From NCBI GenBank assembly GCA_950097015.1, contig CATNEN010000038.1, positions 34,248,501 to 34,312,500 of the forward strand: 64,000 bases of DNA. Direction: 5' to 3'. The position numbers and the translations under genes are program-made. The notes beneath the pieces are model-generated. The model was not told the origin of the DNA. It worked only from the letters and a program-made list of their open reading frames with translations, and made no database searches. The stretch's first letter is position 1. Each line of letters starts with the position of its first letter. This document shows positions 21,300 to 31,774 of the stretch, piece by piece. This stretch comes from Macrostomum hystrix. Lineage: Eukaryota; Platyhelminthes; Macrostomidae.

Positions 21300-22300
21300 T
21301 TTCTTGCCTTACCCGCCATTGCAAGAATATGCTTAATAGACAGGCAGCGCCTGGTTCACAGCTACAACACTGGACGGGACTGGAGGAGACTGGCCATTGA
21401 CCTCGGAATCAAAAGGACGACAGCAAACTTGATCCTAAAGCGCTATCTAGAGGAAAACTGGACAGAATACAGAGCAAGAGGAGGGGCTAGACACGTGAAA
21501 GTAACTGAACGGATGCCTCAAGCACTTCACTGACATGTTGCTGAGAAGCCGACCATCACATAGAATGAAATTCGAGAGAGGCTGACTGTTGAATTTACCG
21601 ACGCACCCGCTGTTTCTACTCAATGCCTGAGCAAGAAGCTAGACGGCACTCTGATAACCTTAAAAGACGTCAGGCATGTGCATGCGTGCTGGAATGCGCC
21701 AGGCACCATGGATGCGCGAGCGATGTACATGCAATGGATGATGAATTAGGGTCATCTTCAAGAGCATCGCATATGCGCCGATGAATGTGGCTTTGACTTG
21801 TGGACTTCGCGGTCTAAAGGCTGGTCAGCTGCTGGCGATCGTGCTGTGCGAATTACCGATGGTCAGCGCGGTCCCAATGTCACCGTCGTTCTCGCGGTGA
21901 GTCCGCAGCTTGGATTGGTTCACTATGCATGTCACGTTGGTGGCTTCACAGAAGAACGCTTCACTGCATTCTGCTCGGAGGTGTCTGTACTTGTTGACGC
22001 ACCAGCGTTGATGGTGGCGGATAATGCGAGAGCCCACACCAACGTACCTCCGATGTAAATGGAAGACCAAACCATACGTTTTCTACACGTGCATTCTCCG
22101 TTTCTCAATGCGACTGAGATGGCCATCTTTCTGGCAGTAAAGAGACGACTGACAGAACCGGCAGTGGTTCGAGAGCTGGGTGATCGCGCCGCCGCAGCGC
22201 AGGCTGCGATGACATTGCACAACTGGCGACTGAGCATTATGATTTGCGAATTGCATGTCAGCATGCCTCAGCCTCATCTGACACATGACCACTGCCTTAC
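21300..22300 (+). pseudogene. degraded Tc1/mariner-type transposase
   Basis: Frames at 21770-22058 and 22059-22290 together resemble a DDE transposase: DECGFDLW with WSAAGDRAV and the GPNVTVVLAVSPQLGLVHY stretch, then VADNARAH (second acidic residue), then HVHSPFLNATE (third, the NPxE position of Tc1-like enzymes). Upstream, 21330-21500 has a decayed helix-turn-helix-like N-terminal part. Several stops (for instance TGA near 21531 and TAG near 21748) and frame changes interrupt it. I found no clear terminal inverted repeats. It cannot make an active enzyme. Confidence 0.75.
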
Positions 22301-23640
22301 GATGGCACCTGCACACGTTAAGTTACGGACAGGCCTGCTTGGATCGTCGCAATATTTTTGTTTGAATCAGTTTACAACTGATTGACTGTAGCAGACATGT
22401 CAGCATAGTGAATTACTTTGCTTTGATTTGAGAGTACTGCTCAAAATATACGTTTGTTTCGTTATCTGTTCATTGGACATATTTCAAGTTACTTATGACA
22501 GAATCGATCTTAACCATAGAGTTTAACCATAGACTCTTAAGTTGGCGTTCGGCTTGCAAGCAGAATGTATGCTATCTATGGCCGATATGAAGTTACTTGT
22601 GTGACAGACTTGACTAAAAATTTAGCTAAAGGTCGTCGAAATGCAGTAAATTTCTATCTTTCGACCCTGAGAAATAGCAAGAAAAATGTCTTCACTATTG
22701 TGCAATCTTCACACACCCCTCGAGGAGAGAGCCACATCTATTAGGAGCGTAGTTAGTACATAGACAGTACACAGAGAGTCAAAGACAAATGTACACACAA
22801 ATTTAAAGGTGTGTGGCCGCAATAGTCACTCAGTTGTGTGTGTGTGTGTGTGTGTGTGTGTGAGTGTGTGTGTCTGCTCAGGGTTAGGCAGAATCGTCTC
22901 AAACAGAATTCGCGAATTAGCCTAACACTGTGACCTTTACATAAACTTTTGTGCTCAATGACATTTTTATATCTAATATTTAATATGCAATCCCTTATCA
23001 ATTGTAGCACACAGACGCACGCTTGATATAAAAAAGCACAAAATTGAAAACCGAAAGTGGGTGTGGTGACTGGACATGGTTTTTAGGGGCTGTTAAGATA
23101 GACGAAAAACCATGTACAATCTTAGGAATACCTAAGTCTTAATGCTGAGCAAAACACTAAAAGCGAATGGAAACAAAACTTTTGTTTGTTTGAGTTAAGC
23201 TTTGAATATTCTTTTCAAGAGCCAACTTTTCTGAGGAGCTTTGGTTGGACACTATCTATTTAAGCACACTGCTACTCAAATTCGCTTGGTAAGCTAATCC
23301 TTCTTTTAATCAGAAAATCAGTATTAATCAGTATTTCTATACTGCTTACGAGTATACGTACTTTTTTAATCTCTATGTAGGATGAAAAACATGGTCAAAT
23401 AGAAACTTCCATTAGACAAGTGAAGTTTGTTCCTTACTTTCTTACAAGACTTTTCCACTTCAGCAATTTATTTTAAGACGGCATTCGCTGATGAAATGCA
23501 AATCCAGAATTATCTCAATGATAAATGAAGATTCTAATTAAAACAACTTGTTCCTTTAGTCAGTGCTTCAGTAGAAGTAGATTCTAACTAACTAGAAAGC
23601 TAGTAAGGTTTCACACTTGCAACATCTATATAAAAAATCA
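22300..23640. other. spacer with a (TG)n microsatellite
   Basis: A dinucleotide run (tgtg) occupies 22836-22870. The rest is AT-rich with no supported gene; a frame of 85 codons on minus overlapping the TG run is not convincing. Confidence 0.55.
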
Positions 23641-23649
23641 ACGATGGAA

Positions 23650-24425
23650 TCCTAGAACCGAAGCAGGAACTGTAGTATCGTAGCAGGAATCTTAGAATCG
23701 TAGCAGAGATCATAGAATCGTAGCAGGGATCTTAGAATCGTAGCAGGAATCCTAGAATCATAGCAGGGACTGTAGAATCGTAGCAGGGATCTTAGAACCG
23801 TATCAAGAACTGTAGAATCGTATCAGGAATCCTAGAATCGTAGCAGGAATTGAAGAATCGTATCAGGAATCCTAGAACCGTAGCAGGGATCTTAGAATCG
23901 TAGCAGGAATCCTAGAATCATAGCAGGGACTGTAGAATCGTAGCAGAAATTTTAGAATCGTAGCAGGAACTGTAGAATCGAAGCAGAAATTTTAGAATAG
24001 TAGCAGGAACTGTAGAACCGAAGCAGGAACTGTAGAATCGTAGCAGGGACAGTAGAATCGTAGCAGGGACTGTAGAATCGTAGCAGGGACTGTAGAATCT
24101 TTGCAGGGACTGTAGAATCTTTGCAGGGACTGTAGAATCGTAGCAGGGACTGTAGAATTGTAGCAGGAATCTTGAACCGAAGCTGGATTTATGCAATCGT
24201 AGCTGGATTTATGGAATCGTAGCAAGATTTTTGGAATCGTAGCTGGATTTATGGAATCGTAGCTGGATTTATGGAATCGTAACTGGATTTTTGGAATCGT
24301 AGCAAGATTTTTGGAATCGTAGCAAGATTTTTGGAATCGTAGCTGGATTTATGGAATCGCAGCTGGATTTATGGAATCGTACAGTGCTTTTATGAAATTG
24401 TAGAAGGATTTATGAAATCGTCCTC
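23650..24425. repeat. 20-bp minisatellite, two subfamilies
   Basis: About 38 copies. From 23650 to 24175 the unit is related to gtagaatcgtagcagggact; from 24176 to 24425 it changes to ggaatcgtagctggatttat. The shared core is aatcgtagc. The array ends about 40 bases before the FAAH start codon. Confidence 0.96.
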
Positions 24426-24463
24426 TCCTAATTAAACATTTATCATCATTGGAGGCAGCTGAC

Positions 24464-27400
24464 ATGCAGCAGCTGCCGCGCCAACTGGCGGTCACAGTCA
24501 GCGGCCTGCTGGCCTCCCTGCCACTTCCTCACCGTTTCACGACCGTCGCGGCTCTCGGGGGCGGCGGCGGCCTAGTCCTGACGGCGCTACTCGGTCGTCG
24601 CCTCCTGAACGACTGGCGGCAGAAGCGTCAACTCCGAGCCGCTCTGGCCGCCAAACGGGCCGCTCGTCAGCGCGCCAAGCTGGACTTTGGCGCCTACCTG
24701 GCCCGCCAGACGATGCCGGAGGCTGAGGAGGCCGAGATCGCCGGGCTGACCGCGCGCCAGCTGGTGAGTCGCCTGCGCGACGGCAGCCTGAAGCCGGATC
24801 GAGTTCTTCTGGCCTTTCAACGTCGCGCCTACCGGATCGATCAGCGGCTGAACTGCGTGGCGGAATTCCTCCAGCCGGATCTGTCCGAGGTCAACCTCGA
24901 TGGTCCGCTGGCCGGTTTGCCGGTCAGCGTCAAAGAGAACTTCGCCCTGCGCGGCTTGGACACATGCGTCGGCTGCGCCGTGTTTGTCGGCCAACCAGCC
25001 GAGGCGGACTGTCTCGCGGTGCGCCAGCTCAAAGCTATCGGCGGTGTTCCGTTTGTGCGCACAGTGGTCCCGCAAACCATGCTGTCGGTGAGCGCTTCTT
25101 GGCGGCGCTTCCAATAGTTGTGTACAGCTGTTCAGTCCGTGGACTGGGGAAGCTATGTCACCCACCCCAAATTTCTAACCCAGCTGATTCTAGTACCCAT
25201 TTTACTGCTGGGTTAACTAAAGCACTAAGGAATTAATTAGTACCTTGCTTAAGGGCTAAGATTCGAACAACCGACCCCAAAATCGGAAGTCGTTGAAAAT
25301 TAAATTAACTAGTTTTTTCTAAGCAAGCAGCTTCTCCACCGGTTTTTAAAGGCTCCAAAACTTATAACCCGTCCTGGGATTTGGGTTGGGTGCTGCGTTG
25401 TTCGTTGGAAATGCGTTGTTCGTCCAATTGCGGGTTAGCTTCCGCATGCCCCCCACGCCTGACCACACCTGCACTAGACAATGAATCTACCCAAAAAGTT
25501 AATAACGCAACTTTAGTTCTACTTGCCTAATATTTATGTATAAAACATGACCGCCTTGACCTACCCACCTGCTTGTAAAGATTGTGTAAAGCGGCTGATT
25601 AGCAGAGCGGTCTGGCGCTTTTGCGCCGAATAAATTTCAGGAGCGCAACTGCGGAGAGTAGACATACACACAGCCTCAGGCATACACACAGCCTCAGGCA
25701 TACACACAGCCTCAGACATACACAATCGTGTGATTGCGTGCACAAGATTCAGCGGAATGGGCAGACTCGGCTCCTCGCTGGCTGCGGGACTAGTGCCAGC
25801 AAGTGATGTGCCATTGCACCCAAGCCGTCCTGAAATAATATTATTCCTAATTATAATAGTTATATCAAAAAATAAAAGTAATAGTAATAATAAGTATTGT
25901 TACTGTTATTAATATTATCAAGGACGTTGTAGCCTTGTGATTAAAGCGTCGGAATCACGACCTGAAGGATCTGTAACAATTTGAGTGGTTTAGCAAGGTA
26001 ATCAATGTATCGCACAATAGCTGCTGTCGGCCCCACAATACTCAAATTAATAATAAAAATATAGATTTACACATTTTTTCTATTCATATATTATTTTTCA
26101 GGTGCTTAGCAGCAATCCAATCGACGGCACAGCGCTCAACCCGGCCAATCCCAGCCGCTGCCCCGGCGGCAGCAGCTCCGGCGAGGGCGCCCTCATCGCC
26201 GCCGGCGGCTCTCCGCTCGGCCTCGGCACCGACATCGGCGGCAGCGTGCGCACCCCAGCGGCCTGGTGCGGCGCAGCCAGCCTGAAGGCCACCGGAGGCC
26301 GCCTGAGCCGCCTCGGCATGCGCGGCACAGGGCCGCAGCGCCTGGTGGAGCCGGCCTGGGGTCCGATGGCGCCAGATGTCGACTCACTCGAGCTGCTGAT
26401 GGAAGCCCTACTGGAGCCGAAGACTCCGTTTCCACCGATTCTGACTGACCCGACGGTGCCACCGCTGGGGCTGCGAGCGCCGTCAAGAACATCGCCGGTC
26501 GACAGTGAAGCGAAGCTCACGATTGGCTACATGGTGTCGAATGGACAGATGAGGGCGGCGCCGTGCATGGAGCGGGCTGTTCTGCTGGCCAAGTGAGCAT
26601 GCCAGCTGGTCTTTCAAAATCTCAGCCAAACCACCTTCCTTATTGGGCCAGGTGTGCATCAGACAGCACAGCCGCAGCTATTGCGCGGCGAATATGAATG
26701 AATTGGCTGCTTACGGCTTTTGAGTCCATGGACTTAGGGTGACGCCACACCCACCATTAATTATTCCAACAAATGCAGGTACCCAATCTAACAACTGGGT
26801 GAGCTAAAGCACTGCTAAAGGACACATTGTTCCATTGGAGTCGGGAGACGAGCCCCCGACCTTTAAGTCGTGAGTCCGATCCGATCTAATATTAATAATA
26901 TAATTGCAGGAGGGCTGCAGACAATGGAATAAAATTCAGTTGACACTAGACCCGCAGCCAGCGAGGAGGCAATTCTGCCCAATTCGCTGACTCCTGAGCA
27001 CACTATGTACGCAGGCACACACTCACACACAGGAGCGTACACCGAGCTGCCCTGACTTTCTCATCGTCAGGCCAGTGTACACTTAACTGTGTACAGTTAA
27101 TTGTAAGTTAGCCCTCAAGGGCGTAAATCGCATTGCAAGCCCCCAAGCCTTCGCTCAGCGGCTGCGCGACAAATGAACGTGGCCTCGCCGTGGAATCGAG
27201 CACAGGGAACTTGGTGCGAGAGGCAAATGCGGTAGACCGCTCTGCCTTTCACGCCCTCCAATGATTTGAATATGCAAAACGGATCCGATAGTTAGGATGT
27301 CTCAGGCACTAACTCATTTTTTGTATTCCCGAAAGTGCCATAAAGAAATGGCAGTTTTTATCTGAACTTCCGGACTTGTTTTATGTATGCTACAAACATT

Positions 27401-28152
27401 AGCCTGAAATCTCACGACTCCGATTTAATAGAGATCGCCTAGCCGCTCGCGGCCATCGCCTAGTGCCGTGGTCTCTGCCACCGAGCCTATCAACAGAGGC
27501 CTTTCCCATTGTGGAGACCTACGTCCGCTGCGTCTGGTCCGATGCTGGTCGCTACATGGCCAACCAGCTGCGGCACGACGCCACTTCGGCGTCAGTCGCC
27601 AATTTTGCCACTTTGCTTCGCATACCCGTGCCGATTCGTCGCTTCCTGGCTGTCCTGCTTCGTTTGCTGGGCAATGAGGAAACGGCCCTGGCGCTCAGCT
27701 GCCTGTCCGGCTTGGACTCCGTGTACAATCTCTGGGCTCTGTCGCAGCGGCTGGTGGACAAGCGAGTTGAATTCTTAGCCGACTGGCAGAGACACGGCTT
27801 CGACGCTGTCCTGTGCCCGGCCAACGCAACTCCGGCACCGCCAGTTGACGACCGGACTGTGACAATGGCCTGCCTAGCCTACAATGTCCTGTTCAACCTG
27901 TTCAATCTACCAGCCGGAGTGCTACCGGTGACACGCGTGACGCAGGCGGATCTGGACGCGCTGCGCCAGCCGGTTAGAGCCGGCACAATGAGCTGGGAGG
28001 CAGACCTGGTGGCCATGCAGCAGGGCTCTCTTGGCCTGCCCGTGGCTGTGCAATGCGCTGCCCTGCCTTGGCGCGAAGACGCCTGCCTGAGGCTGATGCG
28101 CGAGGTTGAGGCAGCGGTTTCCGACGACTGGCGACGCAGCGTAGAGAAGTGA
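24464..28152 (+). CDS. FAAH: fatty-acid amide hydrolase (amidase signature family)
   Basis: Three exons: 24464-25087, 26102-26592 and 27432-28152; phases 0 and 2 fit, giving 611 residues against 579 in human FAAH. It hydrolyses fatty-acid amides such as anandamide to fatty acid plus amine at internal membranes. Residues 24-50 form an N-terminal membrane helix, followed by a basic helix as in the family. The Ser-Ser-Lys triad is intact: Lys157 in PVSVKENF, Ser232 in [11 protein letters not shown] and Ser256 in GTDIGGSVR, with the same spacing as human Lys142/Ser217/Ser241. GVPFVRT..PQTMLS at the exon 1 end and [12 protein letters not shown] near the C-terminus also match. Donors are gtgagc for both introns; acceptors are tttttcag and tttaatag. 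Each intron holds SINEs. ATG 24464 is chosen as the first Met giving the family N-terminus. A possible polyadenylation AATAAA is near 28615. Confidence 0.95.
25118..25298 (-). mobile_element. tRNA-derived SINE, family 2, copy c
   Basis: Starts with gttcagtccgtggactgg, continues with ccatttta-ctgctgggtt and ends in a decayed tRNA-like head (gattcgaacaaccgacc, B-box on minus). It lies in FAAH intron 1. Confidence 0.75.
25578..25850 (+). mobile_element. tRNA-derived SINE, family 1, plus copy
   Basis: The A-box-like head gattagcagagcgg at 25597 is followed by a diverged body and the family 1 3' end (gggcagactcggctcctcgc, then aagtgatgtgccattgcac), ending in a tail of ATT-type repeats. It holds a small direct repeat of acacacagcctcaggcat. 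It lies in FAAH intron 1, opposite in direction to the other family 1 copies. Confidence 0.75.
26648..26886 (-). mobile_element. tRNA-derived SINE, family 2, copy d
   Basis: Shares cagacagcacagccgcagct with copy a, then gagtccatggactt, gacgccacacccacc and acaactgggtgagc, and ends in a B-box region (gagcccccgacc). It directly adjoins the tail of the next SINE. It lies in FAAH intron 2. Confidence 0.8.
26887..27258 (-). mobile_element. tRNA-derived SINE, family 1, FAAH intron 2
   Basis: The tail (taatattaataatataatt) and 3' end (gcaggagggctgcagac) lie at low coordinates. The body has ttcgctgactcctgagcaca and tcatcgtcaggccagtg. The tRNA head at the high end has a B-box (tggaatcgagc) and A-box (gaccgctctgcc as the complement). 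It is inserted head-to-tail next to copy d. Confidence 0.85.
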
Positions 28153-28159
28153 CCATTGG

Positions 28160-28423
28160 ATAGGAATGCTGACAGATACTGAGGATGCCATTATTTTACT
28201 TGAGTCATAGAACAAGTGCCAAAATTTAATCTGCAAGCTACTCATATTATTTTCAAGATCCAGCAAATTTTAAAGCCTGAGCCTAGATGGCTTTGGCACT
28301 CCTTTTGATTTTTAAATACTAACTTTTACAGTAATTAACAGTAATTAAAAATTAAGCCGAATTGAATTTTTTGTTTTATACATGGTATATACGTTAAAGA
28401 CTGCCCGGATTTGTAAAATCGAG
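28160..28423. other. FAAH 3' flank
   Basis: AT-rich 3' region of FAAH. No separate gene is seen. Confidence 0.5.
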
Positions 28424-28598
28424 CCCGTACAACAATACGACGTCGCCTGACTTTCCCTATCAGCAATTAGGAAATTTTACATGACGCCGATCGGAAATCC
28501 GACGAAAAAAAGACTGAACGTCGATGCAGTCTAAAATATCTGCGGTCTAACGTCGGAAAATCTGCGGACGTCGGCCGACGTCTGGTTTTTTGTACAGG
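28424..28598. mobile_element. possible small MITE
   Basis: The ends are imperfect inverted repeats: cccgtacaacaatacgacg on the left and, read inversely, cctgtacaaaaaaccagacg on the right. The interior is rich in gacgtcgg palindromes. No clear target duplication was found, so this is tentative. Confidence 0.35.
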
Positions 28599-28687
28599 AT
28601 TCATGGTCGCGATCAATAAAATTTTCTTATTGATTTTTCATATTACAGTAATATATATTCAGGTGTTATAGAACTTACATCATTTCC

Positions 28688-28862
28688 AGGGGCGTAGCCA
28701 GGATTTTTTTGGGGATATCGGTTTTGGTTCTATCCAGCGTATCCAGAATAAAAAAGAATTAATTAATTTCTTTCGAAGAAACTGAATACGAAAAAATTTG
28801 AGACATCAAATTTTGGGGGTATCGGCCGATACACCGATACCCCCCTCGCTACGCCACTGATT
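28688..28862. mobile_element. MITE with caggggcgtagc ends
   Basis: Left end caggggcgtagccaggat and right end ctcgctacgccactg are inverted repeats, and the interior has ggggatatcgg and ccgatacccccc in inverse order. The flanking 8-mers, atcatttc and attattgt, match only partly, so an hAT-type origin is likely but not proven. Another similar end (ggcgcggctgcgcccctg) lies at 29245-29263. Confidence 0.6.
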
Positions 28863-28869
28863 ATTGTGA

Positions 28870-31770
28870 GCCAAAACTTGACAACATTGAGAGTTTTAAG
28901 TAATCATCCGAAAATAGGTGTATCTCTTTCTTCGATTTCTATTGAATTTTTATAAAACATCACTATACATAGAAATAAAAAACAGAAGCTGTTGATGTAA
29001 GAAAAAATTAAGCTAAGTACTTCAAACCAGAGGAGAACTTTTTTCATCACCTCTAACTGCATGAATTCGGAACTGTCTGGAGAAAACAGTCTGATTATGC
29101 AGCTGTCGTAGGTGGGGGGCAATACTACTACGGGGGCGCCACTGCAAGCAGGGGGCGCCACTAAATGCAGGGGCGCTACTACCATGGGGTGCCACATATA
29201 GTTTCGCTAGCCGATTGGGGGGGTCGCGGCCCCACATTGCCCCTGGCGCGGCTGCGCCCCTGAAGCAGCTATTAGCTATGTGATAAATGAGGGATGTTTA
29301 ATTGATAGTTAGAACAAAAGTTCCGAGGTTGATTTAGGAGGTAAAAAAGCCAGTCCCAAGCGGATTTAAGTAAATCGCATGTCACTTTAGTCTCGAGTAC
29401 TTGTCTGAGTGTAAGTTTTGCGGGACAGACCGCCCATACGTTGCACCGCCATGTAGTGTTTTAATTGGAATAGGTAATAAAAATATTATTCCTGCTGCAA
29501 ATAATTAATTTGTAACCCTGTTGCTAATATTTTACGCGCAGTTTTCTTAGTAGTCTTGGTCTAAATTGTTCATTAATTATAATGTATATTTGTTTTAAAG
29601 TACGAAATTTAAAGTACGAAGAGGCAAGACAATCAGTACGTAATTCGTTCACATGTTTAAACCGCAATAAACATATTTCATTTTAAATATGGAATTGCTG
29701 CGTATCGATTGCGCATTTTTATTGAAAGTCCCGTTAATTATCTACAACTACTTATAGGGCCATTATATAGCTACCAAATAGATAACGAAATAAATAAATA
29801 TTATTAAATAAATATGACTATTCAGTTCATTTTGAATCGGATATTTTTTATTACAAACTTATTGATAGTGATGGATCTACTGACAGGCCTACAGTGACTG
29901 ATAGGTCTATTCAAATAGCATTTGCTATTGGCTAGGCTAGGCTGCAAAGTACAAATTATAACTAGCTGCTTAACTGCTTTGATAATTTTCAAACAGTTAG
30001 GCCTGTTTTAAAAAAAGTAGGGCCTAGGGCATGGCCAGTCTAGCCCCCTAGGCCCTAGACTTAGTCTTAAAACTAGCCTGGCAAAGAGCATAGTACTAGG
30101 GCCTAGCAAATTCTACTTAGCATGCTGTGTAAAATAATTTCTCCATGCATGCTCAAGAAAGGCTATCAAGCATGTCTAATTGTTGATATATTTCCCTGAA
30201 CACATGTGATCAAACAAAGTTCAATCAAGTATTCAAAGATCAATGCCTGTGTGTCTGCACACTTGACATTGTGAATTTGTGTCCAGTTTGCAGAAACTTT
30301 ATTCTCTAACAAATTTCTCTATTTAATTACCTAGCTAGGAAAAAATTTACTAGCCTATAAAAGCATTAATAATATAGGCCTAAGGTATAATTTTTTAATA
30401 TAAGGTACATTTTTGAGAATTTATACTTTGTGTTAGGCCTAGTCAGGTAATTCAGTAGCCAAGGGCAAGGCCTAATATAAACAGTTTGTCTACCTCGAAG
30501 TAGGCCTATAGAAAGTTTTCAAATATGTGTAGAATTTAGATTTTAGATTTAGAATTTAGAATTAGGAATTTAGAAAATTTATCACCTAAGTTAGGGCCTA
30601 TTTGTTTAGGTGTTGTAAAAGTAAAACAAAGGTGGCGTCAATGTGCTGTTTATGTCACATATTATGGCATTCTTTTCAAATAGTTTGTTAAACACTTTTT
30701 CTGAAAAAAAATTGTAAATCAATAGAAAAACAATCGGAAATTATTTTGAAACAAACAGCATCAATGGAAAAAATGAAACAATGAGGAATAATTAAATGAT
30801 GAGTTGCAAATGTTGTGTCCAAATTCTGTAGGATCACATGTCAAAATTCAGCAGGGAGTTTAGCATTGTTGCTGGGCAGCCCTTCAGCATGGTGTTAATA
30901 GCCTTTGAGTATGTGTTAGTTAGGTAGAAAATTAGTAGAGCTTGTAAGCAGATTGCAGAAGATGTGCCAATACTCCCCTGCTACTAACTAGGCCTCTTAT
31001 CCCTATAGACACTCCCAAGCATGTCAACTATTTAGTTTTTATCTTCCCTTATCTTCCTTTAGCAGTTGTTAAGTTAGGCCTAGCTGAAGTTTGTAAGCCT
31101 GCCAAGTATGATGTATTTGTTTCCCAACATTGACCTTATTAACTGGTCAATGAAACTATTGCTCCCAATTATAAGTTTTAACAAAAGCAACACATGTGGC
31201 TTATGTTTTCTCTATACACTTGTGCAATTTATGAACCTAAAATAAAACTATATGTATTCAGTTTCATGCTGCCATTCTTTATTGACATATTTTCAAAGTT
31301 TGCAAACTAGTTAAATAAAATTTTTGACAAAAAGTTTTGAATATTTTTCTATTGATGCTAACTGCTGTTTAAAAAAATTATGACTTAAATAGCTAGACAT
31401 GTACTTTTTGAGATATTCATATCCAAAGTGTGTTTCACAATCCTCCTAATGTTGCCCTCATTAAATTGGCCTTAAATTTTATTATACACACTGAACTCAT
31501 TTATTAATCTACCTTCACAAAACTTTAGCACTCTTTTTATGCACTCAAGCTTTACACTGACACCTTGGAAAAAGAAAATGCTGCAGTAGTTTTTCAGATA
31601 TTTGGAAGGGGGCTCACAGTGGACAAAATATTTTTGTTAAAATAGTAACTGGCTTTTTCTATATTATAAGTCCTAAGCATTAAATTTTAGACAATATTAT
31701 AATAGGGATTCTAGTTTTTGAAATAGTATTTCTGTATTTCTAAAAGAAAGTACTTAAATTTCATCACCTG
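28870..31770. other. AT-rich region upstream of PAXBP1
   Basis: No supported exon. It probably includes the missing 5' exon(s), the promoter or a long first intron of PAXBP1. The zone 29.9-31.1 kb is unusually rich in the palindrome AGGCCT in a taggccta context. Confidence 0.5.
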
Positions 31771-31774
31771 CAAG

